Source of the DNA: QHCE01 sp038260095
GTDB lineage: Bacteria; Actinomycetota; Actinomycetes; Mycobacteriales; QHCE01
Direction of reading: 5' to 3'
NCBI GenBank assembly: GCA_038260095.1
Contig: JBBSOC010000003.1
Coordinates: forward strand, 1-64,000
DNA length: 64,000 bases
The notes under the pieces were generated by a model that was not told the DNA's origin, made no database searches, and worked only from the letters and a program-made list of their open reading frames with translations. This document shows positions 1-7,443 of the stretch, piece after piece. Each line of letters begins with the position of its first letter. Within the stretch, counting starts at the first letter, position 1. The position numbers and the translations under genes are program-made.

Positions 1-79
1 AATAGATTTTTGTGTCGATATAACCCTATCGGGCAGGCCCAACTCCCCGTTGCCCTGCTTACCCATGCACACGGAAGAG

Positions 80-349
80 TCAGGTGTAGTAGACGTGAGC
101 ACGGTGTTCAACGCGGGTAATCAGAATGGTGTGGGCGTCGTGGTCGAGGCTGTAGATGATGCGCCAGTCGCCTCGTCGAGCGGCGTAGTGTCCTTGGAGT
201 TCCCAGCGCAGTGGTTTCCCGACGATGGTGGGACGGTGACGTAGCGAGCCGAGCGTGAATTCGATGACGGCAGCGGCAATTTTTTCCGGAGTGCGGTCTA
301 GGTGCCGGCGGGCCGAGGAGGAGAAACGGATCTGCCACGGTTCATCCAT
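80..349 (-). CDS. RelE/YoeB-family toxin
   Basis: 89 aa. Size and the C-terminal pattern (ARRGDWRIIYSLD, then RVEHRAHVYY) are those of RelE-superfamily ribosome-dependent mRNA interferases, which cleave mRNA in the ribosomal A site when released from their antitoxin. The start ATG lies inside the 3' end of the upstream antitoxin gene (8-bp overlap), so translation is probably coupled. It is paralogous to the pair at 55330-55865, sharing the ARRGxxRxIxSxD and YRAH/HRAH blocks. Family assignment is from motif recognition; activity is inferred. Confidence 0.85.
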   Translation of the reverse strand: MDEPWQIRFSSSARRHLDRTPEKIAAAVIEFTLGSLRHRPTIVGKPLRWELQGHYAARRGDWRIIYSLDHDAHTILITRVEHRAHVYYT

Positions 350-641
350 GAGGATTAATTACTCGTCCGCTGCGTGCGGTGAAATCGTTGAGCACCTCAT
401 CGAGGCTGGCTGATTCACCTCGCCGGTACTCGACGACGCCGGCGTTGATGTCGGCCAATGCACCTTCTTGGCGAAGGGTGACGAGGGTTTCCTCGATGGA
501 CTCCCACTCATCAACGCTGACCAACATCGCGGCGGGGTGACCGTTGCGGGTGACCATCACGCGTTGGTGAGTGCGTTCAACCTCATCTACGAGCTCACTG
601 AGGTGTGCGCGCGCTTCTTTTATCGGAACCACTACATCCAT
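342..641 (-). CDS. Phd/YefM-family antitoxin
   Basis: About 99 aa from the ATG at 641. The frame is open to 731, but the residues before this Met do not look like the family, while MDVVVPIKEARAHLSELVDE matches the start of the Phd/YefM DNA-binding fold. The middle (TRNGHPAAMLVSVDEWES) is the conserved Phd strand-helix. The C-terminal half would bind and neutralise the RelE toxin whose gene overlaps its stop codon. Antitoxins of this type usually repress their own operon. The 118 bp between this locus and the whiA stop should hold the promoter, but I could not define it. Confidence 0.85.
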   Translation of the reverse strand: MDVVVPIKEARAHLSELVDEVERTHQRVMVTRNGHPAAMLVSVDEWESIEETLVTLRQEGALADINAGVVEYRRGESASLDEVLNDFTARSGRVINPHG

Positions 642-759
642 GTACACAATAGTAGCCCCATTGAGGATTGATTGCATAGTAGGGCGTACCGCAAGGGCGA
701 CGTGAGATGGGCCTGGCGCCCTGATGACCATATCGGATAGTTACAAAACCCAGCGGCGT

Positions 760-1740
760 CTATTGCGCCAGCATTTCCGGGGTCACGGCAGACTCAGTGT
801 CGGCCACGCACAGATCCCGTGCCCGCCTATCCGCCATGGCCAGCAGCCGCCGAATCCGGCCGGCGATGGCGTCCTTAGTCAGTGGCGGATCAGCTAGCAC
901 GCCCAGCTCCTCCAACGAGGCTTGACGATGCTCTAACCGAAGCCGACCAGCCAATAGCAAGTGCTCAGGCGCACTCTCCGGCAACAACTCCATAGCTCGC
1001 CCAACGCGAGCTGCCGCGGCCACCGCGGCGCGCACCGAACGCCGAAGATTAGCGTCGTCGAAGTTAGCCAACCTATTCGCCGTAGCCCGCACTTCACGGC
1101 GCATTCGACGTTCTTCCCACGCTAGTACGGCTGAATGCGCACCGATTTGAGTGAGCAGCGCACCAATGGTCTCCCCGTCACGGATGACTACACGGTCAAC
1201 ACCCCGTACCTCACGCGCCTTCGTGGCCACGCCCATCCGACGAGCAGAACCCACCAGCGCAAGTGCGGCTTCAGGCCCCGGACAGGTTACCTCTAACGCC
1301 GACGATCGGCCGGGCTCAGTAAGCGAGCCATGCGCCAAGAAAGCACCACGCCAAGCCGCGGTAGCGCAGCACACTCCGGCGGAGACAATCTGCGGTGGCA
1401 ACCCACGCACCGGCCGGCCATGTGCGTCGATGAGACCAGTCTGACGAGCTAGGTCGTCACCGCCTTTAGCGACCCGCACGATGTACCGCGTATTTTTGCG
1501 CAAACCCCCCGGAGCGAGTACCGAAACTTCACTGGGTCGCCCAAAGACTTCAGCGATCTCATTGCGCAGCCGCCGGGCTACATTTCCAGCATCCAGCTCG
1601 GCTTCTACCACCACATGACCAGCCACGATGTGCAGCCCACCGGAGAAGCGCAGCGCCGCAGCCACCTCAGCCCGACGGCAACACGACTTGGTGACGCTCA
1701 CCCGACTCAGCTCGTCCTTGACTGCTTCGGTCATTGCCAC
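760..1740 (-). CDS. whiA: WhiA, sporulation/cell-division transcription regulator
   Basis: 326 aa, the normal length for actinobacterial WhiA. The N-terminal two-thirds is the LAGLIDADG-endonuclease-like domain (opening TEAVKDELSRV, then KSCCRRAEVAAALRFSGGLH), without nuclease function in this family. The C-terminus carries the helix-turn-helix (LEELGVLADPPLTKDAIAGR). In Streptomyces WhiA acts with WhiB on division genes; outside sporulating species it influences division and chromosome organisation. It is last in the uvrC-rapZ-yvcK-whiA run but is separated from yvcK by 136 bp, enough for its own promoter. Confidence 0.96.
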   Translation of the reverse strand: MAMTEAVKDELSRVSVTKSCCRRAEVAAALRFSGGLHIVAGHVVVEAELDAGNVARRLRNEIAEVFGRPSEVSVLAPGGLRKNTRYIVRVAKGGDDLARQTGLIDAHGRPVRGLPPQIVSAGVCCATAAWRGAFLAHGSLTEPGRSSALEVTCPGPEAALALVGSARRMGVATKAREVRGVDRVVIRDGETIGALLTQIGAHSAVLAWEERRMRREVRATANRLANFDDANLRRSVRAAVAAAARVGRAMELLPESAPEHLLLAGRLRLEHRQASLEELGVLADPPLTKDAIAGRIRRLLAMADRRARDLCVADTESAVTPEMLAQ

Positions 1741-1876
1741 AGCTAATCACCCACGCCAGCTTAAGAGTCTCCACTGAGCCGATTGTTGCTCAGCAGACAG
1801 AAATTAACCTATTTTCTTCGGGTTTAAAACTCTTGCTACCCGACTGCTTTGTTCTTCTTTGCAGCCCCCGGAAAGG

Positions 1877-2953
1877 TTACTCGCCATCGAAGACTGCTCG
1901 GAGTGCGGCCGCGAGCGCAGCGGGGGCGTGACGCGCAGTTCCGTCGCTGCGCGCGAGCGGAACCACCATAAGGCGCGCACCTAGTGCGGCAGTCGCTTCG
2001 CTTAGTCCAGGGTCGATCGTCATGGCATTGGCTTCGTGACCACCCGTCTGGACAGCGTTATGGCAAGCATTCTGCCCAAGCAACGGCGTCACCACGGTCG
2101 GGTCGGCCAGCACCACGTCCGCTCGAAACTCCGGAGCGTGCTGGCTCAGGGTGTGCAGCAAATCTGCCGTCGACAATCCCACCGTTTCTTCATCACCGAT
2201 CAGGTTGAGCGTCAACAACCGCCGGGCCGAACTCGCCGCAATAGCCGAGCGTAACTCCGGCACCAAGAAATGCGGCAGCACGCTGGTGAACCATGAACCC
2301 GGACCGAAAATCAGCCAATCAGCCTCAGCGATAGCCGCAAGCACTTCCTGGGATACTGGTGGCTCCAATGGCGATAACCGAACCTGCTCCACAGTGCCCT
2401 TCGTGGTGGCCACGGCAACCTGTCCACGAACCACGCTGACCACGCTAGGCTGATCGGGCTCAGCGCCCCGCACGTCGGCCTCGATGCGCAAGGGCAGTGA
2501 CGACATTGGCAGCACCCGGCCGCAGGTGTGCAGCATCCGACCCGCTTGCGCCAGTGCGGCAACCGTGGAACCCATCACCTCGGTCAAACCAGCCAGTAGC
2601 AAATTCCCCACCGCATGGCCGCCCAGCTCGCCGTGACCGACAAACCGATGCTGGAACAGCGCCGCTGTCTTGGCCGATGCCCGATCCTCACCCGCCAGAG
2701 CTACCAAAGCCTGCCGTAAATCTCCGGGAGGCAGCATGTCGAACTCGCGGCGAATTCGGCCGCTTGAACCGCCGTCGTCGGCGACCGTGACCACGGCCGT
2801 GATCTCCATCAACGGATCCGGGGAGTCATCCAGCTTGAGCCGACGCAGCGCCCGCAACGTCGCGAACAGGCCATGTCCGCCGCCAAATGCCACTACGCGT
2901 CGAACCTCAGACCCCTCGCTGAACTGCTGTTGCGGGCGGCTCGGCGAATTCAC
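1877..2953 (-). CDS. yvcK: YvcK/CofD-like gluconeogenesis factor
   Basis: 358 aa. The nucleotide-sugar-binding Rossmann motif GGGHGL lies near residues 24-29, VADDGGSSGRIRRE near 57-70, and GPGSWFTSVLPHFLV in the middle, all characteristic of YvcK rather than F420-pathway CofD. The family binds UDP-sugars and links central carbon metabolism to cell-wall synthesis (CuvA in mycobacteria). Its ATG overlaps the rapZ stop by 4 bp. Neighbourhood with rapZ and whiA is the standard actinobacterial and firmicute arrangement. Confidence 0.95.
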   Translation of the reverse strand: MNSPSRPQQQFSEGSEVRRVVAFGGGHGLFATLRALRRLKLDDSPDPLMEITAVVTVADDGGSSGRIRREFDMLPPGDLRQALVALAGEDRASAKTAALFQHRFVGHGELGGHAVGNLLLAGLTEVMGSTVAALAQAGRMLHTCGRVLPMSSLPLRIEADVRGAEPDQPSVVSVVRGQVAVATTKGTVEQVRLSPLEPPVSQEVLAAIAEADWLIFGPGSWFTSVLPHFLVPELRSAIAASSARRLLTLNLIGDEETVGLSTADLLHTLSQHAPEFRADVVLADPTVVTPLLGQNACHNAVQTGGHEANAMTIDPGLSEATAALGARLMVVPLARSDGTARHAPAALAAALRAVFDGE

Positions 2954-3360
2954 TCGAGTCCCAAGTCGCGATGCACTGCCGTAACGTGGAGATCGCGCTC
3001 GACCAGCAATGTGACAAGAAAGTCCACCGCGGCAACACTGCGATGTTTTCCTCCGGTGCAGCCCACAGCAACCATCAGCTCATCTTTGCCCTTTCGTCGG
3101 TATCGCTCCGCCATGTCACAGATCATCTCGGCGTAGCACGTGATGAACTCGACCGCTCTGGCTCGACCGAGTACGTAGTCCCGAACCCGCGCATCGCGTC
3201 CGTTGAACGGCTTCAGCTCCGGAACCCAGAACGGATTAGGCAGAAACCGCATGTCTACAACAAAGTGCGCATCAGTTGGAGGGCCATACTTAAATCCGAA
3301 TGAGCGTAGCGCGACCCGTGGTGGAGTAGAGGGGGGCGCGGTGTCCACCATGTTGCTCAT
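2950..3360 (-). CDS. rapZ: Standalone RapZ C-terminal domain protein
   Basis: Only 136 aa; canonical RapZ is about 280-300 aa with an N-terminal Walker-A ATPase domain. What is present is the RapZ C-terminal domain: SFGFKYGPPTDA (residues 20-31), DMRFLPNP (36-43) and the signature GCTGGKHRS (100-108). The first 15 residues are a non-conserved tail. The ATG overlaps the uvrC stop as ATGA, and the stop overlaps the yvcK start, so no room remains for the missing domain; the short form looks fixed rather than freshly broken. In E. coli RapZ the C-terminal domain is the part that binds RNA and glucosamine-6-phosphate. The role in actinobacteria is unknown. Confidence 0.9.
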   Translation of the reverse strand: MSNMVDTAPPSTPPRVALRSFGFKYGPPTDAHFVVDMRFLPNPFWVPELKPFNGRDARVRDYVLGRARAVEFITCYAEMICDMAERYRRKGKDELMVAVGCTGGKHRSVAAVDFLVTLLVERDLHVTAVHRDLGLE

Positions 3361-5432
3361 GCCCCCATCGCACTGGTGTTGTCGATATCAATCGGGTCGG
3401 TGTCAACCAAGCCCACGACAGATGGCAAGGAACCATCCGCCAGCGCCCTCACGATACTGCCGGCCAGGCCCGCACCAATGCCAGCGACCTCGGCGAGTTG
3501 CTCCTCGGTTGCGTCACGGAGTCGACGCAACGACCCGAAATGGCGCAATAAGGCTGTCCTACGCGCTTGCCCGAGCCCGGGAATGTCATCAAGCTCTGAG
3601 CGTTGCAAACGCCGCGACCTTTTGGAGCGATGAAAAGAGATGGCGAAGCGGTGCGCCTCGTCGCGTACTCGCTGCAGTAAATACAATCCTTCGCTGTTAC
3701 GCGGCAAGATCACCGGAAAGGGTTCGGCAGGTAGCCAAACTTCTTCCAATCGCTTCGCAAGTCCACATAAGGCAACATTGTTAATTCCAAGGTCTTTCAG
3801 CACTCGCTCAGCCGCGGCTACCTGCGGCGCGCCCCCATCTACCACCACCAGCTGCGGTGGATACGCGAAAGATTTTGGTGTCGGAGAATTTGGTGTCGGA
3901 GAATTTGGTGTCGGAGTAGCGGAATCCAGCCCAGTTTCAGCGTCATCGTCTGCCTGACCCTGCATAGCAAGATAGCGGCTAAACCGTCGCCGTAACACCT
4001 GGGCAATAGCCGCGGTATCGTCGTGCCCGCGTTCGGCCAGCCTAGGATCGTCGCGCCCGCTGTCGCGGATCTCGAACTTACGATATTCAGACTTACGCGG
4101 TACCCCGTCCTCAAAGACGACCATGCTGCCGACGGGATCGCTGCCAGAAATGTGGGAGATGTCGTAGCACTCAATACGCAATGGCGCCTCGGGCAATCCC
4201 AAAAACTCCTGTAGTTGGGACAGGGCTAGCGAGCGAGCGGTTAGATCGGTCGCTCGTTTGAGTTTGTGCTGGGCCAGCGCATGCTCGGCATTGCGATGCA
4301 CGGTTTCCAGCAACGAACGCTTGTCGCCACGCTGCGGAATGCGCAACCGCACCTCGCAACCACGTTCAGCGCTGAGCAGCTCAGCAAGTGCGTCAACGTC
4401 CTCTGGCAGCTCTTCCAGCAAAACTTCACGAGGAATCGCCTCATTCGAACCAATTGCCGAAGTAGAACCATTCACCGTGGATCCGTCCGGCTCGTAAACA
4501 CCACCGTAAATTTGGAGACAGAACTGCTCCGCCAACTCGCCAACACTGGCGTTATCAATCCGCTCCACCACCCAGCCCCGCTGGCCGCGCACCCGACCGC
4601 CCCGCACATGAAATACCTGCACCGCGGCCTCGAATGGGTCGGTAGCAAACGCCACCACATCCGCATCGGTACCATCGGGAAGCACCACCGCTTGCTTCTC
4701 CATCGCCTTGCGTAATGCCGCGACATCATCACGCAGCCGGGCGGCCTGCTCGAAGTCGAGCCGCTTCGCGGCGTCCTGCATCGCCCGATCGAGCCGCCGC
4801 GTCATACGGTCGGTCTTACCCGCCATGAAGTCACAAAAGTCGTTGACGATGTCACGATGCTCGGCGGCACTGACCCGCCCCACACACGGCGCCGAACACT
4901 TACCGATGTCGCCCAGCAGGCATGGCCGGCCGATCTGGCGTGCCCGTCTGAAAACGCCGGAACTACACGTGCGGGCGGGAAACACTCGCAGCAGCAGATC
5001 CAGTGTCTCCCGGATCGCCCAGGCATGTGCGTACGGACCGAAATACCGCACGCCCTTCTTCTTCGGGCCTCGCATCACCTGCAACCGCGGGTACTCCTCA
5101 CCCACCGTCACAGCCAGACTCGGATAACTTTTATCGTCGCGGTAGCGAACATTGAACCTGGGGTCGTACTCCTTGATCCATGAGTACTCCAGCTGTAAGG
5201 CCTCTACCTCGGTGCTTACCACCACCCAATCCACACTGCTCGCGGTGGTCACCATGCGTGCAGTGCGTGGGTGTAGCGCTGCCAGATCAGCGAAATAGGA
5301 GTTCAGCCGAGAACGTAGACTCTTGGCTTTGCCGACGTAAATCACCTGCTGTCCGGGACCCCGAAACCGATACACCCCTGGCGATTCGGGAATGCTGCCC
5401 GACGCCGGGCGATAGGTGGAAGGATCGGGCAC
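3357..5432 (-). CDS. uvrC: UvrC, excinuclease ABC subunit C
   Basis: 691 aa, somewhat longer than most homologues. It has an N-terminal GIY-YIG nuclease domain (PESPGVYRF and VIYVGKAKSLRSRL, residues about 15-43), a UvrB-interacting UVR motif (FEQAARLRDDVAAL) near 217-230, the C-terminal RNase-H-like nuclease, and two helix-hairpin-helix motifs (IPGLGQARRTALLRHFGS; VAGIGAGLAGSIV). It makes both incisions in nucleotide excision repair together with UvrA and UvrB. The extra length includes an Asp/Pro-rich linker near residues 500-525 encoded by a 15-bp tandem repeat. The start is GTG at 5432. It heads the uvrC-rapZ-yvcK operon. Confidence 0.97.
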   Translation of the reverse strand: MPDPSTYRPASGSIPESPGVYRFRGPGQQVIYVGKAKSLRSRLNSYFADLAALHPRTARMVTTASSVDWVVVSTEVEALQLEYSWIKEYDPRFNVRYRDDKSYPSLAVTVGEEYPRLQVMRGPKKKGVRYFGPYAHAWAIRETLDLLLRVFPARTCSSGVFRRARQIGRPCLLGDIGKCSAPCVGRVSAAEHRDIVNDFCDFMAGKTDRMTRRLDRAMQDAAKRLDFEQAARLRDDVAALRKAMEKQAVVLPDGTDADVVAFATDPFEAAVQVFHVRGGRVRGQRGWVVERIDNASVGELAEQFCLQIYGGVYEPDGSTVNGSTSAIGSNEAIPREVLLEELPEDVDALAELLSAERGCEVRLRIPQRGDKRSLLETVHRNAEHALAQHKLKRATDLTARSLALSQLQEFLGLPEAPLRIECYDISHISGSDPVGSMVVFEDGVPRKSEYRKFEIRDSGRDDPRLAERGHDDTAAIAQVLRRRFSRYLAMQGQADDDAETGLDSATPTPNSPTPNSPTPKSFAYPPQLVVVDGGAPQVAAAERVLKDLGINNVALCGLAKRLEEVWLPAEPFPVILPRNSEGLYLLQRVRDEAHRFAISFHRSKRSRRLQRSELDDIPGLGQARRTALLRHFGSLRRLRDATEEQLAEVAGIGAGLAGSIVRALADGSLPSVVGLVDTDPIDIDNTSAMGA
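3874..3918 (-). repeat. 15-bp tandem repeat inside uvrC
   Basis: Two perfect copies of a 15-bp unit (plus-strand tttggtgtcggagaa) at 3874-3888 and 3889-3903, then a third at 3904-3918 identical over 13 bp. Because 15 is a multiple of three, it adds PTPNS-type pentapeptides (TPNSPTPNSPTPKS) to the UvrC linker without breaking the frame. Slipped-strand expansion of a variable linker is the likely origin. Confidence 0.85.
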
Positions 5433-5506
5433 CCCATAAGCCTATCGGGGCCAACCGGGCAGTCAGCTTGGCGCGCTGACCAGCAGACCATGCTCGCTTC
5501 TCTGAA

Positions 5507-5957
5507 CTAAATCTCTTGACCCTGCTGGGATGTTGGCGAGTGGCCGCCGAAGTGAACTCTTCCCGAAAGAGTCAGCGCAGGGGCGAAGATCCTTAAGCCT
5601 ATGTCGAGCTTGAAGGTCGAGATTGTTCCATCCTGGGCGGTCAGAGTGACCGCTCCGAAGGTGATGATCGGGATCGATGCGCTTCCGGTACCTCGGTAGA
5701 AGCCTGTTACCTGTTGCCTGGGTGATCCTCAGGGCGAGAGCGGCAAGGGTGGCGGTCTTGTCCGAGAATACCCAGGTGATCATGCCGGTGCGTTGATCGA
5801 GATCCCAGCGGTCCGCCGAGCCCAGTCCCCAGGACATGTGTGCCTGAGCCAGTTGGTCGATCATGTCGGTGCCCTGCAGGAGCATCGTGCCGAGATCGAC
5901 GTGTTCGGGTTGCGCTGCAATGCCGTCTGGCCTGCTGTTTCGCTTGAACAATCCCAT
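5507..5957 (-). pseudogene. Frameshifted gene of unknown family
   Basis: The frame opening MGLFKRNSRPDG (ATG 5957; also open from 5996) reads sensibly through SADRWDLDQRTGMITWVFSDKTATLAAL. It then becomes basic and unstructured after about position 5715. The neighbouring minus-strand frame takes over with protein-like sequence (YRGTGSASIPIITFGAVTL, then TISTFKLDIGLRIFAP) and ends at a TAG at 5507-5509. The switch falls near 5700-5720 in a repeated aacagg stretch, consistent with a one-base indel. I do not recognise the family. Either a young pseudogene or a sequencing/assembly error. Confidence 0.6.
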
Positions 5958-6100
5958 GCGGCGAAGTCTCCCAGAAGGGTTAGGAGAGACGCTCACCGCC
6001 TCAGCACATACGCCGGATCGCCAGGGGGTGTCGGTGACAGTGAGCCGGTGCCGATGGCCGAAGGCTGACCAGGCCAGCGGTATCGAGGATGCGTCGCTAG

Positions 6101-6493
6101 TTAGCTCGGTGCGCGGACCGGCAGACCATGTTCCTCCGCAGCAGCGGCCAGGCGCGTGTCGTAGGTGAGGAAAGCAGTAAGTTTTGTCCGGAGTAGCAAC
6201 GCGGTAGCCAGATGGATGGCGTCCAAAGACCTCAGGTAAGCACCAGGAAGACGGCTAGCGGATGCGACAATCCGCTCACTTACAGAGAAGTCTCCGACGT
6301 CAGCTAGCAACACATCAGCGCTGCTCAGCCGGGCAGGATCACTGCGAGCTACCGCTCTGCGAACCTCAATCATTAGCAGGGCGCTCGAGACCAAAGGCTC
6401 GTGCCGGTGCTCAGTAAGAAAGTCTTGCAATAATTGTGTCTCACGCTCGGGTAGCACAAGCTTGACAAATGCTGAGGAGTCTAGGTAGATCAC
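6101..6493 (-). CDS. vapC: VapC-type PIN-domain ribonuclease toxin
   Basis: 130 aa PIN domain: MIYLDSSAFVKLVLPE places the first catalytic Asp at residue 4, an acidic second site lies in the middle, and LDAIHLATAL plus LTYDTRLAAAA supply the remaining acidic residues. VapC toxins are Mg-dependent endoribonucleases acting on tRNA or rRNA. The GTG start shares one base with the TAG of vapB (TAGTG). It is closely similar to the VapCs at 33366 and 51010, so these are paralogues from one subfamily. Confidence 0.9.
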   Translation of the reverse strand: MIYLDSSAFVKLVLPERETQLLQDFLTEHRHEPLVSSALLMIEVRRAVARSDPARLSSADVLLADVGDFSVSERIVASASRLPGAYLRSLDAIHLATALLLRTKLTAFLTYDTRLAAAAEEHGLPVRAPS

Positions 6494-6771
6494 TAGCGTT
6501 CTTCATCTCGCATCTCTGCCAGCACCTCGCTCAACGGACGAGTACCGGGTGCTGCGGGAGGTGGGGGTAGATGGTCGAGGATGCTCCCTTGGGCAGGTCG
6601 GAACTCTCCTACTGCCTCTAGCTGATCCAATATGGATGAGGGTTCCGCCGCCGGAACTAGATAGGCCGCAAGCTTGCCGCGCTCGGTAACCGCCACGCGC
6701 TGCCCCGCCTTCGCCTTACGAACATACTTCGAGGCGTTTTGCCGTAGCTCTCGTATACCAATCGATTCCAT
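6493..6771 (-). CDS. vapB: VapB/Phd-type antitoxin
   Basis: 92 aa from ATG 6771 (a GTG two codons upstream at 6777 is possible). The N-terminus MESIGIRELRQNASKYVRK and VAVTERGKLAAYLVP are the Phd/YefM-like DNA-binding domain; the C-terminus ends in LSEVLAEMRDEER, the toxin-binding tail typical of partners of this VapC subfamily. A TANNNT hexamer (TACCCT, minus strand 6784-6779) lies 7 nt before ATG 6771, so the mRNA may be leaderless; I see no Shine-Dalgarno. A perfect palindrome at 6782-6800 overlaps this promoter. Confidence 0.87.
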   Translation of the reverse strand: MESIGIRELRQNASKYVRKAKAGQRVAVTERGKLAAYLVPAAEPSSILDQLEAVGEFRPAQGSILDHLPPPPAAPGTRPLSEVLAEMRDEER

Positions 6772-6781
6772 AGCCACAAGG

Positions 6782-6800
6782 GTAGCACTTGAAGTGCTAC
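6782..6800. promoter_or_regulatory. Palindromic operator of the vapBC pair
   Basis: A perfect 9-bp inverted repeat with a single central base (gtagcactt g aagtgctac) sits immediately upstream of vapB and touches the putative -10 hexamer. Phd/VapB antitoxins autorepress by binding such palindromes, so this is the likely operator. The repeat is visible; the binding is inferred. Confidence 0.6.
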
Positions 6801-6809
6801 AGGCCTCGA

Positions 6810-7316
6810 CTACGCGGTGACAATATTTCCCCCGCTGACTTGCACCGCGATTGAGCCCAGCGGCGAGCGGGCTGGGCCGCGCAGCACTGAACCATCGGCC
6901 GCGTTAAATCGTGAGCCATGGTTCGGGCAGGTCATTGCGCCGTCGGCCGGCTCGTCGACAATAGTGCTCTGGTGCGTGCATCGGGCGTCAAACGCTTTGA
7001 TTACACCCTCCGATGGCTGGGTCAGCATGATGCGAAGCCCGCTCGGGTCAGTGACAAGTTTGCCGCCACCGACGGGCACATCAGAAACCTTCGCCAACGA
7101 TGTAGCACTACGTGGTGCATTAGTTGCCGATTTGCCCGCTCCGGTATCTTTCGACGCCGCGGGGGTGCCGCATGCCGCCAGGCCTGCTCCTAGCGCTCCG
7201 ACTCCGGCGCACGCGGCAGCCGCTACACACAGTGCTTGGCGTCGAGGAAGCCCCGCGACTTCGACTGTCCCCGCTGGCTGCATCCCGCTAGTCAGGTTCT
7301 CGGTCGATTCAGTCAT
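6810..7316 (-). CDS. Exported Rieske [2Fe-2S] lipoprotein
   Basis: 168 aa from ATG 7316, preceded by GGAG; the frame upstream (to 7403) lacks a plausible start context. LPRRQAL at 23-29 is a twin-arginine signal, followed by an Ala-rich hydrophobic stretch and the lipobox LAAC with Cys49, so it should be exported folded by Tat and lipidated. The Rieske cluster ligands are C113-T-H115 and C130-P-N-H133. This is a small periplasmic ferredoxin-like subunit, common in actinobacteria, of unknown redox partner; no cytochrome bc genes are adjacent. Confidence 0.88.
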   Translation of the reverse strand: MTESTENLTSGMQPAGTVEVAGLPRRQALCVAAAACAGVGALGAGLAACGTPAASKDTGAGKSATNAPRSATSLAKVSDVPVGGGKLVTDPSGLRIMLTQPSEGVIKAFDARCTHQSTIVDEPADGAMTCPNHGSRFNAADGSVLRGPARSPLGSIAVQVSGGNIVTA

Positions 7317-7443
7317 CTCTCGCTCCTGGTCGCCATCGGCGGGATAAGAACGTTTACCATTCACCGGGTATGTCGCGCGGCTCGTCCGCGACGTTGTGGA
7401 CAAACAGCAACGCTATCGCTATCCACACAGGAAAGCGACGTAA

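Noticed and set aside
3874..3918. Start of a CRISPR array
   Set aside because: Units are directly adjacent, 15 bp, in frame within uvrC; there are no spacers.
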